This document shows, piece by piece, positions 25,120-32,627 of a stretch of DNA of 34,856 bases. Made by a program: the position numbers and the translations under genes. Origin of the DNA: JBFMEX01 sp040752215 (GTDB lineage: Bacteria > Pseudomonadota > Alphaproteobacteria > Rhizobiales > Hyphomicrobiaceae); the NCBI GenBank assembly GCA_040752215.1, contig JBFMEX010000078.1:1-34856 (forward strand), in the 5' to 3' direction. The notes under the pieces are model-generated. The model was given only the letters and a program-made list of their open reading frames with translations. It was not told the origin of the DNA and ran no database searches. The number at the start of each line of letters is the position of its first letter. Position 1 is the first letter of the stretch.

Positions 25120-25662
25120 ATGACGGCAGGCAAGCGCCGCGTTCTGCTCGGCGAGATCACCGGGGTGCACGGCATCAAGGGCGACGTGTTGGTGCGCTCC
25201 TACACCGCCCTGCCCGAGGGCATCGCCGACTACGGCCCGCTCGCGGACGAGACCGGCAAGCGCGCGCTGGTGCTGCGCGTTCGCCGCACCACCGGCAAGG
25301 GCGTCGTCGCGCATATCGACGGCGTCGACGATCGCACCTCGGCCGAGGCGTTGAAGGGCACCCGGCTCTACGTCGATCGCGATCGGATGCCCGAGCCCGA
25401 CACGGGCGAGTTCTACCACGCCGACCTCGTCGGCCTCGCCGCCGTGACGCCGGCGGGCGACCCGCTCGGCACCGTCGTCGCCGTCGTCAACTACGGCGCC
25501 AGCGACCTGCTCGAGATCAGGCCGCCGGGCCGCAAGACGACCGACCTCGTGCCTTTCACCACCGCCTTCGTGCCGACCGTCGACCTCGCCGCCGGTCGCC
25601 TCGTCGTCGACATGCCCGCTACGTCGGAGGAGAATGAAGGCGGAATGGAAGGGACGGTGTAG
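25120..25662 (+). CDS. rimM: ribosome maturation factor RimM
   Basis: A 180-residue 16S rRNA-processing factor that binds ribosomal protein S19 and helps 30S head maturation. The N-terminal domain starts VLLGEITGVHGIKGDVLVRSY (about 7-27). The PRC-barrel domain (about 95-165) begins EFYHADLVGLAAVT and contains YGASDLLEI and LVPFTTAFVPTVD. The ATG at 25120 is chosen because homology begins there; the open frame upstream lies in repeat sequence. RimM is usually encoded with rpsP, trmD and rplS, but none of these flank it here. It converges on the UbiH-family gene, with stops 3 bases apart. Confidence 0.93.
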   Translation: MTAGKRRVLLGEITGVHGIKGDVLVRSYTALPEGIADYGPLADETGKRALVLRVRRTTGKGVVAHIDGVDDRTSAEALKGTRLYVDRDRMPEPDTGEFYHADLVGLAAVTPAGDPLGTVVAVVNYGASDLLEIRPPGRKTTDLVPFTTAFVPTVDLAAGRLVVDMPATSEENEGGMEGTV

Positions 25663-25665
25663 CGA

Positions 25666-26922
25666 TCAGACGCGTTCGCCGCGAATGAGCCGTGGCAGCT
25701 CGCCCGACAGCCCCGCCGCCTCTGTCACCAGCATCTGCTTCAGCGCCGGCAGCCGATCGACGACGCCGAGCCCGAAGTCGCGCGCCGCGCGCACCAGCGT
25801 CCAGTCGTTCGAGAACAGCCGGTTGAGCCCATCGAACGCCGCCGCCGAGACCGCCGCATCGAACCGTCGCCAGCGCTCGTAACGCCGCAGTGCCTCGCCG
25901 TCGCCGATATCGAGCCCGACGCGGGCCGCCTCCGCCAGCACCTCCGTCAGCGCCGCGACGTCGCGCAGCGCCAGGTTCAGGCCCTGCCCGGCGATCGGAT
26001 GCACCCCATGCGCGGTGTCGCCGACCAGCGCCAGCCGCGGCCCGACGTACGCCCGCGCCAGATGCATCTCCAGCGGCCACGACCCGCGCCCACCCTCGAG
26101 CATCAGCGCGCCGAGCCGGCCGCCGAACCGCTTGTCGATCTCGGCCAGGAAGCCGGCGTCGTCGAGTGCCAGGATGCGCTTCGCTTCCGCCGCCTCCTCG
26201 CTCCAGGTGATGCACGAGCGGTTGCCGGTGAGTGGCAGGATCGCGAACGGCCCCGCCGGCAGGAAGTGCTGCACCGCGACGCCCTCGTGCGGTCGCTCGT
26301 GACGCACCGTGGCGACGATGCCGGTCTGGCCATAGCTCCAGCCGACAATCCGGATCCCGGCAGATTCCCTGAGCCGCGAGCGGCGGCCCTCGGCGGCGAC
26401 GACCAGCCGTGCCGACAGCATCCGGCCGTCGCCGAGCGTCACACGCGCCAGCGGTCCGCTGCCGTCGATCGACACCGCCTCACTGCCGGCGATCACGCAC
26501 GTCGCCCCATCGGCCGCGACCGCAGCGCCGAGCGCCGCGAGCAGCGCCGCACCGGGCACGATCCACGAGCCCGGCTCTCCGCCGCCGACATCGTTATCGT
26601 AGGTCATCAGCACCGGCCTGACGCCGGAGTCGAGCGCCGAATCGGTGATCTCGATCCGGCTGACCGGCTGGGCAATCGAAGCCACTCGCTGCCACACGCC
26701 GATCACCTCGAGCATCCGCTGCGAGCCGGCCCCGAGCGCGAAAGCCCGCGGATCGCCGCCGCCGGCGAGCCCCGAGCGCAACAGCGGGTCTGACCCGCGG
26801 TCTACCAGCGCGATGGTGATCTCGGGCCCGAGCGTCGCCAACAGCGCACGCGCCAGCGCCAGGCCCGCATAGCTCGCCCCTGCGATCAGCACGTCGAACG
26901 GCTGTCGGCTCTTCTCGCTCAC
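25666..26922 (-). CDS. FAD-dependent ubiquinone biosynthesis hydroxylase (UbiH/UbiF family)
   Basis: A 418-residue aromatic-ring monooxygenase. The FAD-binding start is DVLIAGASYAGLALARAL (about 9-26), where the usual G-x-G-x-x-G is GASYAG. The second FAD motif is LALVGDTAHGVHPIAGQG (about 290-307), followed by LNLALRDVAAL, typical of UbiH/F/I/L/M enzymes that hydroxylate ubiquinone precursors. Which ring position it acts on cannot be read from the sequence. The start is probably GTG at 26922 (GGAAGG 10 bases upstream); an ATG at 26964 would add 14 residues. It is divergent from tesB and convergent with rimM. Confidence 0.88.
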   Translation of the reverse strand: MSEKSRQPFDVLIAGASYAGLALARALLATLGPEITIALVDRGSDPLLRSGLAGGGDPRAFALGAGSQRMLEVIGVWQRVASIAQPVSRIEITDSALDSGVRPVLMTYDNDVGGGEPGSWIVPGAALLAALGAAVAADGATCVIAGSEAVSIDGSGPLARVTLGDGRMLSARLVVAAEGRRSRLRESAGIRIVGWSYGQTGIVATVRHERPHEGVAVQHFLPAGPFAILPLTGNRSCITWSEEAAEAKRILALDDAGFLAEIDKRFGGRLGALMLEGGRGSWPLEMHLARAYVGPRLALVGDTAHGVHPIAGQGLNLALRDVAALTEVLAEAARVGLDIGDGEALRRYERWRRFDAAVSAAAFDGLNRLFSNDWTLVRAARDFGLGVVDRLPALKQMLVTEAAGLSGELPRLIRGERV

Positions 26923-27014
26923 GGCTCGGTCGCCTTCCGTCGTCCTTGACAATCCGGGGGTCATCCGCCCCCATGCGCCGCAGCAATCCATAGCACCCTG
27001 GCAGACGCACCTCC

Positions 27015-27914
27015 ATGTCCGAGCGCAAACCCGTGCCGAGCCCCGCGCTAGCGGCCTTGACCGCCAGCCTCGATCTCGAGCAGCTCGAGGACAACCTGTT
27101 TCGCGGCGCCAGTCCCGAGGTCGGTTGGCAGCGCGTCTATGGTGGCCAGGTGCTCGGCCAGTCGCTGGTTGCGGCCAGCCGCACCGTGACGGAACCACGC
27201 CCGCTTCACTCGATGCACGGCTACTTTCTGCTCGCCGGCGATCCCCATCATCCGATCGTCTACGACGTCGAGCGCACCCGAGATGGTGGCAGCTTCTCCA
27301 CCCGCCGCGTCAAGGCGATCCAGCACGGCCGGATCATCTTCGTCATGGGGGCCTCCTACCACCGGCCGGAGCCCGGCTACGACCACGCCGCCGCGATGCC
27401 GGAAGTACCGCCGCCCGAGCAGCTGAGAAGCGCCAACGAGCTGTTCGCCGAGATGATCGATCAGTTGCCCGAGAACATGCGCAGCTACTGGAAGCGGGAA
27501 CGGCCGATCGAGATGCGCCCCGTGGACCTCTCCCGCTATCTCGACCGCGGCCAGCGCGAGCCGGTCCAGCACATCTGGATGAGGACCACTGGCACCCTGT
27601 CCGATGACCCCAGCCTGCACGCCTGCGTGCTCGCCTACGCCTCCGACTTCACGCTGCTCGACACCGCCCTCATCGGCCACGGCAAGCTCTTGTTCGACAG
27701 CGACCTTCAGCTGGCGAGCCTCGACCACGCGCTGTGGTTCCACCGCCCCTTCCGAGCTGACGACTGGCTGCTCTATAGCCAGGAGAGCCCGAGTGCCTCC
27801 GCCGCACGGGGGCTCTGCCGCGGCAGCGTCTACGACCGCCAAGGCCGGCTGGTCGCCTCCGTAGCTCAAGAAGGGCTCATTCGTTTGCGGCGCACAAATT
27901 TTGTGCTCGAATAA
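27015..27914 (+). CDS. tesB: acyl-CoA thioesterase II
   Basis: Hydrolyses medium- and long-chain acyl-CoA to free acid and CoA, 299 residues. The double hot-dog fold is shown by N-terminal LEDNLFRGASPEVGWQRVYG and GGQVLGQSLVAASRTV, then HSMHGYFLLAGD, and in the second half AYASDFTLLDTAL with the catalytic Asp and VAQEGLIRLR with the catalytic Gln. Length and motifs are standard for TesB. An NtrC-site-like palindrome lies within its last codons and another dyad covers its stop, so the 3' end doubles as the control region of glnK. Confidence 0.95.
   Translation: MSERKPVPSPALAALTASLDLEQLEDNLFRGASPEVGWQRVYGGQVLGQSLVAASRTVTEPRPLHSMHGYFLLAGDPHHPIVYDVERTRDGGSFSTRRVKAIQHGRIIFVMGASYHRPEPGYDHAAAMPEVPPPEQLRSANELFAEMIDQLPENMRSYWKRERPIEMRPVDLSRYLDRGQREPVQHIWMRTTGTLSDDPSLHACVLAYASDFTLLDTALIGHGKLLFDSDLQLASLDHALWFHRPFRADDWLLYSQESPSASAARGLCRGSVYDRQGRLVASVAQEGLIRLRRTNFVLE
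27892..27906. promoter_or_regulatory. candidate NtrC site upstream of glnK, inside the tesB end
   Basis: GCACAAATTTTGTGC is a perfect 7-bp palindrome around one base. It has the GCAC-N7-GTGC core of NtrC sites (TGCACYANNNTGGTGCA), though the flanking and inner consensus bases differ. A second AT-rich dyad, AATAATG (27910-27916) / CATTATT (27927-27933), follows and covers the tesB stop. The site is about 135 bp upstream of the sigma-54-like element before glnK, a normal enhancer distance. Confidence 0.5.
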
Positions 27915-28036
27915 TGTGCACCTGAGCATTATTGCATAAATTTCGTACAAAGCCCGTGCGGCCGTCGCCTTTTCAATAGCCGACGTCCGAGACAACCTCT
28001 CCCTATTTCAATGCCTTACCGTGCCGCCGGGGCATC

Positions 28037-28052
28037 TGGCACGGGACTTGAC
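28037..28052 (+). promoter_or_regulatory. sigma-54-like promoter of glnK-amtB
   Basis: TGGCACGGGACTTGAC has a perfect -24 half (TGGCACG) and a -12 half TTGAC instead of TTGCa, so the normally invariant GC is GA. With the NtrC-like palindrome upstream and glnK-amtB, classic NtrC/sigma-54 targets, downstream, this is the best promoter candidate. The altered -12 could weaken it. The leader would be about 90 nt. Confidence 0.5.
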
Positions 28053-28154
28053 TCCTTAACGACCGGTTGCCGCCGGCCGAGGTCGGCCGGTGCCTAGAGG
28101 AACGTCGGTCCGGCAGCTCGCGCGTCGAGCGGGACAGGAAAGGGGGTTCAAGTC

Positions 28155-28493
28155 ATGAAATTGATCACGGCCATCATCAAGCCGTTCAAGCTCGAGGAAG
28201 TGCGCAATGCGCTCAACGACCTCGGCATCCAGGGCATGACCGTCACCGAGGTCAAAGGCTACGGCCGACAGAAGGGCCACACGGAAATCTACCGCGGCGC
28301 CGAGTACGCCGTGAGCTTCCTGCCCAAGATCAAGATCGAGGTCGTGGTCGCCACCGGCCACGTCGACAAGGCGCTCGCCGCCATCCAGTCGGCGGCCCGC
28401 ACCGGCCAGATCGGCGACGGCAAGATCTTCGTCTCCACGATCGAGCACACGGTCCGCATCCGCACCGGCGAGGCCGACGACGATGCGCTGTGA
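28155..28493 (+). CDS. glnK: P-II nitrogen regulatory protein GlnK
   Basis: A 112-residue trimeric signal protein that senses 2-oxoglutarate, ATP/ADP and glutamine status. It starts MKLITAIIKPFKLEEVRNAL. The T-loop carries Tyr51 (GHTEIYRGAEY), the uridylylation site, followed by the B-loop region TGQIGDGKIFV. AAAGGGGG precedes the ATG. Linkage to amtB identifies it as GlnK, which docks on the AmtB channel and blocks ammonium uptake under nitrogen sufficiency. Probably NtrC/sigma-54 controlled. Confidence 0.95.
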   Translation: MKLITAIIKPFKLEEVRNALNDLGIQGMTVTEVKGYGRQKGHTEIYRGAEYAVSFLPKIKIEVVVATGHVDKALAAIQSAARTGQIGDGKIFVSTIEHTVRIRTGEADDDAL

Positions 28494-28554
28494 GCCCGCG
28501 CAACGCGAAATCCAAACATCCATGTCTCAAGAACCATCGAGGGGAGCACTCGAC

Positions 28555-30024
28555 ATGCGTCTCACACTCTTTCGGCGACTACCGGCCTTCGTCATGGCCC
28601 TGGCCGCCTTCCATCTGGCGGGCGCGATGCCCGCGCTCGCCGCGCCGACCGTCGACAAGGGCGACACCGCCTTCATGATGATCGCCACCGTGCTGGTGCT
28701 GCTGATGACCATACCCGGTCTGGCACTCTTCTACGGCGGCATGGTGCGCACCAAGAACACGCTGTCGATGCTGATGCAGGTGTTCACCATCGTCTGTCTC
28801 GTCAACGTGATCTGGGTGCTCTACGGCTACTCGCTCGCGTTCACCGGCGGCGGCGAGCTGAACAGCTTCGTCGGCGGCTTTTCCAAAGCGTTCCTCGCCG
28901 GCGTCGACGCCACCACCATGGCGGCCACGTTCTCCAACGGCGTCGCCATCCCAGAGCTCGTCTACGTCTGTTTCCAGATGACGTTCGCGGCGATCACCCC
29001 GGCGCTGATCGTCGGCGCCTTCGCCGAGCGCATGAAGTTCTCGGCCCTCATCCTCTTCACGATCCTCTGGGTGACCCTGGTCTACTTCCCGATCGCGCAC
29101 ATGGTCTGGTACTGGGCCGGTCCCGATGCGCTCGCTGATGCCGCGAAGGCGCTGGCGGCTGCGGGTGCCGACAAGAAGGCCGAGGCGCAGGCCGCGCTCG
29201 ACGCCGTCGTCGCCGATGCCGGCCTGCTGTTCTCGTGGGGCGCGATCGACTTCGCCGGCGGCACCGTCGTGCACATCAATGCCGGCATCGCCGGCCTCGT
29301 CGGCGCGCTGATCCTCGGCAAGCGCATCGGCTACCGCCGCGAGGCTATGCCGCCCCACTCGCTGACGCTCAGCATGGTCGGCGCGGCGATGCTGTGGGTC
29401 GGCTGGTTCGGCTTCAACGCCGGCTCCAACCTCGAGTCGAACAGCACGGCCGCTCTGGCGATGGCCAATACGTTCATCGCCACCGCCGGCGCGGGCCTCT
29501 CCTGGATGCTCGCAGAGTGGATTGCCAAGGGCAAGCCGTCGCTGCTCGGCCTCATCTCGGGGGTGGTCGCTGGTCTCGTCGCGGTGACCCCGGCCTCCGG
29601 CTTCGCCGGTGTGATGGGCTCGCTGGTGCTCGGCCTCGTCGCCGGCGTGGTGTGCTTCATCTTCTCCGTCGGAGTGAAGAACCTGCTCGGCTACGACGAC
29701 AGCCTCGACGTGTTCGGCGTGCACGCCATCGGCGGCATCCTGGGCGCGATCGGAACCGGCATCCTCGCCAGCCCGGACCTCGGCGGCTCCGGCATCCTCG
29801 ACTACGTGTCGAAGCCCGGCGAGGCGATCGTCGCCCCCTATGACATGGTCGCCCAGGTCATCACCCAGTCCAAGGCCGTCGGCGTGACCATTCTGTGGAC
29901 CGGCATTGGCTCGGCGGTCATCTATCTCCTCGTCAACCTGATCGTCGGTCTCCGCCCGGCCGAGGACAAGGAGCGCGAGGGCCTCGACGTCACCGATCAC
30001 GGCGAGCGGGCCTACAACTACTGA
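28555..30024 (+). CDS. amtB: ammonium transporter AmtB
   Basis: A trimeric ammonium channel of 489 residues. A cleavable signal peptide (MRLTLFRRLPAFVMALAAFH...PALAA, about 1-29) precedes the first of 11 membrane helices (MMIATVLVLLMTIPGLALFY). Signature elements are GGMVRTKN, the pore His in VHINAGIAGLVGAL and the second in VFGVHAIGGILGAIG. A lysine- and alanine-rich insert (about 195-220, AAGADKKAEAQAALDAVV) lies in a loop and is common in alphaproteobacterial members. The start at 28555 is supported by GAGGGGA upstream and by the signal peptide; in-frame ATGs at 28483 and 28522 precede it, the first inside glnK. A terminator follows the stop. Confidence 0.95.
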   Translation: MRLTLFRRLPAFVMALAAFHLAGAMPALAAPTVDKGDTAFMMIATVLVLLMTIPGLALFYGGMVRTKNTLSMLMQVFTIVCLVNVIWVLYGYSLAFTGGGELNSFVGGFSKAFLAGVDATTMAATFSNGVAIPELVYVCFQMTFAAITPALIVGAFAERMKFSALILFTILWVTLVYFPIAHMVWYWAGPDALADAAKALAAAGADKKAEAQAALDAVVADAGLLFSWGAIDFAGGTVVHINAGIAGLVGALILGKRIGYRREAMPPHSLTLSMVGAAMLWVGWFGFNAGSNLESNSTAALAMANTFIATAGAGLSWMLAEWIAKGKPSLLGLISGVVAGLVAVTPASGFAGVMGSLVLGLVAGVVCFIFSVGVKNLLGYDDSLDVFGVHAIGGILGAIGTGILASPDLGGSGILDYVSKPGEAIVAPYDMVAQVITQSKAVGVTILWTGIGSAVIYLLVNLIVGLRPAEDKEREGLDVTDHGERAYNY

Positions 30025-30036
30025 TCCGCTTACTGT

Positions 30037-30070
30037 CCGGCGGCTCTCCTCCGGGGCCGCCGGATTTTCT
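30037..30070 (+). terminator. intrinsic terminator of glnK-amtB
   Basis: A perfect 8-bp stem CCGGCGGC (30037-30044) / GCCGCCGG (30056-30063) with an 11-nt loop is followed at once by ATTTTCT, 12 bases after the amtB stop. Position, stem and short T-run agree with a rho-independent terminator. The next 120 bp to the stop of the YkuD-type gene hold nothing recognisable. Confidence 0.75.
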
Positions 30071-30189
30071 CCCCCCGGGGCACTCGTCCTCTCCTCGCGC
30101 GAATGCCCCGCCTGCGGGCCCGGGTCCCTCCCGACTCGGGTCCGTTCTTTGTTCGGGCTCCCGACGCGACCTCGTTCCACGTTCGCCCG

Positions 30190-30720
30190 TCAGCGCCGCA
30201 CCACGAGCGCGTCGCCCGGTCGCGCCGACGCCAGCAGCCGCAGAAGATCGGCCAGCCGAAGTGCGACGCAGCCTTCGGTCGGATCGAGACCATCTCGCGC
30301 CAGGTGCAGGAAGATCGCACTGCCGATACCCCGAGCTCGCGGACGAATGTTGTAGTCGAGCACGACCACGACGTCGTAGAGCCGATCCTCCCGCCACAGC
30401 TGCTCGGCGCTGGCCGGATATGGCAACGTGACCCGCCGATTGTAGTTGCGGTCCCTGGGCTCGTCGCACCAGCCGTCGCCCGGGCGTATCGCCCTCACCG
30501 GCAGTTTCGTCCGAGGCCGTCCTAACCGGTCGGCGCGGTAGAGCACCGCGCCGAGCCCGAGCCGCCCGCCCGGCGTGCCACCGTCTCCCTCGCGCTTGAT
30601 CGCCACCGGCCCGCTGCGGCCGAGCGCACAGGCGAGCATCCGGCTCCCCAGCCTCACCAGCCCCTGGGTGCGCCGCCCCGGCCGGCGGCTCACGACGAAT
30701 TGACGTTTGTTGACGGGCAT
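30190..30720 (-). CDS. L,D-transpeptidase (YkuD domain) family protein
   Basis: A 176-residue protein with the YkuD active site, HLARDGLDPTEGCVAL (about 139-154), holding the catalytic Cys and upstream His. Also conserved are GRSGPVAIKREGDGGTPGG near the N-terminus and IRPGDGWCDEPRDRNYNR mid-protein, a pattern of a short Hyphomicrobiales subgroup. YkuD enzymes form 3-3 peptidoglycan cross-links or attach proteins to peptidoglycan, yet no signal peptide is visible from the ATG at 30720 (preceded by GGGGAG), so export or a non-murein role is open. An upstream in-frame start would not add an evident signal peptide. Divergent from the CenR-like regulator. Confidence 0.82.
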   Translation of the reverse strand: MPVNKRQFVVSRRPGRRTQGLVRLGSRMLACALGRSGPVAIKREGDGGTPGGRLGLGAVLYRADRLGRPRTKLPVRAIRPGDGWCDEPRDRNYNRRVTLPYPASAEQLWREDRLYDVVVVLDYNIRPRARGIGSAIFLHLARDGLDPTEGCVALRLADLLRLLASARPGDALVVRR

Positions 30721-30794
30721 TTTGCCGCTCCCCAGGGCATCACTGGAGGCCGGTGACACGACCCGGCCTGACTCTATGTGAGCGAGGAAACCGA

Positions 30795-30826
30795 TGCTAG
30801 AATTCATCTATCAGCCGCAACAGGAG
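30795..30826 (+). promoter_or_regulatory. extended -10 promoter and ribosome site of the CenR-like gene
   Basis: TGCTAGAAT (30795-30803) is an extended -10 element (TGn-TAGAAT) without a good -35. Transcription would begin near 30810. AGGAG (30822-30826) lies 9 bases before the ATG at 30836 and decides that start over an in-frame ATG at 30794, which lies before the predicted transcript start. Confidence 0.45.
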
Positions 30827-30835
30827 CGCCGGCGC

Positions 30836-31522
30836 ATGAGCACGTCACGAAGGATACTCATCGTCGACGACGACGAGGACCTGCGCGCATCCTTGAAGGA
30901 CCAGCTCCAGCTCCACGACGAGTTCGAGGTCGCGATCGCCGGCACGGCATCGAAGGGCATCGAGGCGGCCAAGGCCGAGCACCACGACCTCGTCCTGTTC
31001 GACGTCGGACTGCCGGACATGGACGGCCGCGAGGCCGTCAAGCTGTTGCGCAAGAGCGGCTTCAAGAGCCCGATCGTCATGCTGACCGGCAACGATTCCG
31101 ACGCCGACCAGATCCTCGGCCTCGACGCCGGCGCCAACGATTACGTCACCAAGCCGTTCAAGTTCGCCGTCCTGCTCGCCCGCATCCGCGCCCAGCTGCG
31201 CCAGCACGAGCAGAGCGAGGACGCGGTGTTCGCCATCGGCCCCTACACGTTCAAGCCGGCCTCCAAGCTCCTGATCGACGAGAAGGGCAGCAAGATCCGC
31301 CTGACCGAGAAGGAGACGTCGATCCTCAAGTATCTCTACCGCTCCGGCGAGAAGGTCGTCGGCCGTGACGTGCTTCTGCACGAGGTGTGGGGCTACAACG
31401 CCGGCGTCACGACGCACACCCTCGAGACCCACATCTACCGTCTGCGCCAGAAGATCGAGAAGGACCCCTCCAACGCCGAGTTGCTCGTGACCGAGACCGG
31501 CGGCTACAAGCTGGTTCCCTGA
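30836..31522 (+). CDS. OmpR-family response regulator, CenR-like
   Basis: A 228-residue response regulator. The receiver (about 5-120) has RILIVDDDEDLR, phospho-acceptor Asp56 (LVLFDVGLPDMDGREA), Thr in IVMLTGND and the conserved Lys in YVTKPFKF. The OmpR/PhoB winged-helix domain (about 130-228) has RLTEKETSILKYLYR and TLETHIYRLRQKIE, ending GGYKLVP. The sequence strongly recalls CenR, an orphan cell-envelope regulator essential in Caulobacter and found across alphaproteobacteria. No kinase gene is adjacent, as expected for CenR. The divergent YkuD neighbour agrees with an envelope role. The CenR name rests on memory of the family. Confidence 0.85.
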   Translation: MSTSRRILIVDDDEDLRASLKDQLQLHDEFEVAIAGTASKGIEAAKAEHHDLVLFDVGLPDMDGREAVKLLRKSGFKSPIVMLTGNDSDADQILGLDAGANDYVTKPFKFAVLLARIRAQLRQHEQSEDAVFAIGPYTFKPASKLLIDEKGSKIRLTEKETSILKYLYRSGEKVVGRDVLLHEVWGYNAGVTTHTLETHIYRLRQKIEKDPSNAELLVTETGGYKLVP

Positions 31523-31677
31523 ACACCCGTCGACCTTCCCCACGCTGTCCCCAGCGCACCCACAGCCCCCTGGACCCGCCACTGCGAATCAGCCGAGCTT
31601 GACGGCAGATTCGCACGGCGGCACGCCGGCTCGCTCGTCGAGCCCGCAATCGTGTGCCTGCCGGCAGCTCAGCCTCG

Positions 31678-32193
31678 ATGGGGTACCGCCGGATGGCGAT
31701 CAGCGCGCTCGCACAGCATTTCCTTCGCCAGGAGATCTTTCAGGGGCTGAAGCCCCTGCAGATCACCGAGATCATCCGCCGCGCCGAGCGCATCGTCTAT
31801 CGGCCGGGCGAGATGATCATCGAGGAGGATTCCCCGGCTGACGCTGCCATCCTGCTGGTCGGCGGCGAGGCGGTGCGCATTGTCGGATCGGACTTGAGAC
31901 CGCGCGCCGAGCCGATCCAGACGGGCTCCCTGCTGACCGAGCTGGCGATGCTGATCGAGACCGATCACAGCGCCACCGTCGTCGCCAAGACCCCGGTGCG
32001 CGCGTTGCGCATTCCCCGTCACGAGCTCAACGAGCAGATGGCCGCCGATCCCGCCGTCGCCGATCATTTCGTCGCTCGGCTGACCGCGCGCCTGGCGGCG
32101 ATCGCCGCGGAGCTGCGCGCCATCGACGGCGTGCTGACCTCGCCGGGCACCGCCGACTCGCGCGGTCATGCCCAGCGCCTGCCGCTGCACTGA
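31678..32193 (+). CDS. stand-alone cyclic-nucleotide-binding domain protein
   Basis: About 171 residues made almost only of a cNMP-binding (Crp-type) beta-barrel: LRQEIFQGLKPLQITEII, then YRPGEMIIEEDSPADAAILLVGGEAV, then LLTELAMLIETDHSATVVAKTPVRALRI. The phosphate-binding loop lacks the classic Gly-Glu-x-(3)-Arg, so it may not bind cAMP. The helical C-terminus is short and no DNA-binding HTH follows, unlike Crp/Fnr regulators. Start is uncertain: GTG 31654, ATG 31678 and ATG 31693 are in frame, none with a strong ribosome site. It lies 155 bp downstream of the CenR-like gene and might be co-transcribed. Function unknown. Confidence 0.75.
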   Translation: MGYRRMAISALAQHFLRQEIFQGLKPLQITEIIRRAERIVYRPGEMIIEEDSPADAAILLVGGEAVRIVGSDLRPRAEPIQTGSLLTELAMLIETDHSATVVAKTPVRALRIPRHELNEQMAADPAVADHFVARLTARLAAIAAELRAIDGVLTSPGTADSRGHAQRLPLH

Positions 32194-32336
32194 CCGCGTG
32201 GCCTCGCCCGGCACGACGGTCGCCGCCTTCCCGCGCTCCTTCGGTCCGCCGCACTCCTCACACACACCGCCGCGCACGCAATTGCGCTCACTGCGAGCAC
32301 TTTTCCGCAGCCACGCGTCGCATCATTCCTGGGTGG

Positions 32337-32379
32337 CAAAAATAGAAGCGCCCAACCCCGGGGGGAGGGGTTGGGCGCT
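32337..32379 (-). terminator. strong intrinsic terminator (minus strand)
   Basis: A perfect 13-bp stem, AGCGCCCAACCCC (32347-32359) / GGGGTTGGGCGCT (32367-32379 as read on the plus strand), with a 7-nt loop, is followed on the minus strand by TCTATTTTTG. The T-run makes it directional: it ends a minus-strand transcript. The nearest minus-strand gene, lolA, ends about 250 bases upstream, so it most likely ends the small RNA proposed between them, and perhaps lolA read-through. Confidence 0.85.
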
Positions 32380-32482
32380 GTGAGCGCTTGCGCGCGTGGC
32401 ACCGGGAGGGAAGCCGGTGCCCCAGACGATATCTTCGGCTAGACGGGGGGCACTACCGAGTACAGGGTGATATCGTCTGACT
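32338..32482 (-). ncRNA. candidate small RNA, about 145 nt
   Basis: No protein gene fits the 434-bp gap between 32194 and 32627, but on the minus strand it has a promoter, three stem-loops and a terminator in order. Stem 1 is a perfect 11-bp repeat (32469-32479 with 32423-32433). Stem 2 is 8 bp (32414-32421 with 32398-32405) with the C-rich loop CTTCCCTC. Stem 3 is the terminator with loop TCCCCCC. An alternative pairing GTGCCCC / GGGGCAC (32447-32453 with 32417-32423 on the plus strand) would compete with stems 1 and 2. C-rich loops are typical of rhizobial trans-acting sRNAs that pair with Shine-Dalgarno sequences. I do not recognise the family; it is not SRP RNA, RNase P RNA or tmRNA. Confidence 0.6.
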
Positions 32483-32487
32483 AGTCG

Positions 32488-32516
32488 ATAATTAAGCGCA
32501 CTCGCCCCCATTGCAA
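32488..32516 (-). promoter_or_regulatory. promoter of the candidate small RNA
   Basis: On the minus strand TTGCAA (32516-32511) is followed after 16-17 bases by TAATTAT (32494-32488). This is a good housekeeping -35/-10 pair in an otherwise very GC-rich region. The predicted start is near 32482, just before stem 1 of the proposed RNA. Confidence 0.55.
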
Positions 32517-32627
32517 TAGGGGGAACGTGGCTACTTCACGAAAATGTTACCAATTCCCCACCGGCTATCCCCGGTTGGGACTTGCGCGCGACCGAACAGC
32601 AACACCCTGAGGTTGCGGCAACACCCT

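Noticed and set aside
28579..30180. A 533-codon open frame on the minus strand across amtB
   Set aside because: It is antisense to amtB with no recognisable domain; a G+C artefact.
32338..32482. Identification of the minus-strand RNA as 6S RNA or SRP RNA
   Set aside because: There is no closing stem pairing the 5' and 3' ends with a central bulge as in 6S RNA, and no SRP-type GNAR tetraloop helix. The 3' end is an independent terminator hairpin.
32323..32511. A 62-residue minus-strand open frame over the candidate sRNA
   Set aside because: There is no Shine-Dalgarno, the start lies upstream of the predicted transcript start, and its codons follow the stem-loops rather than a coding pattern. 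A small protein cannot be fully excluded.
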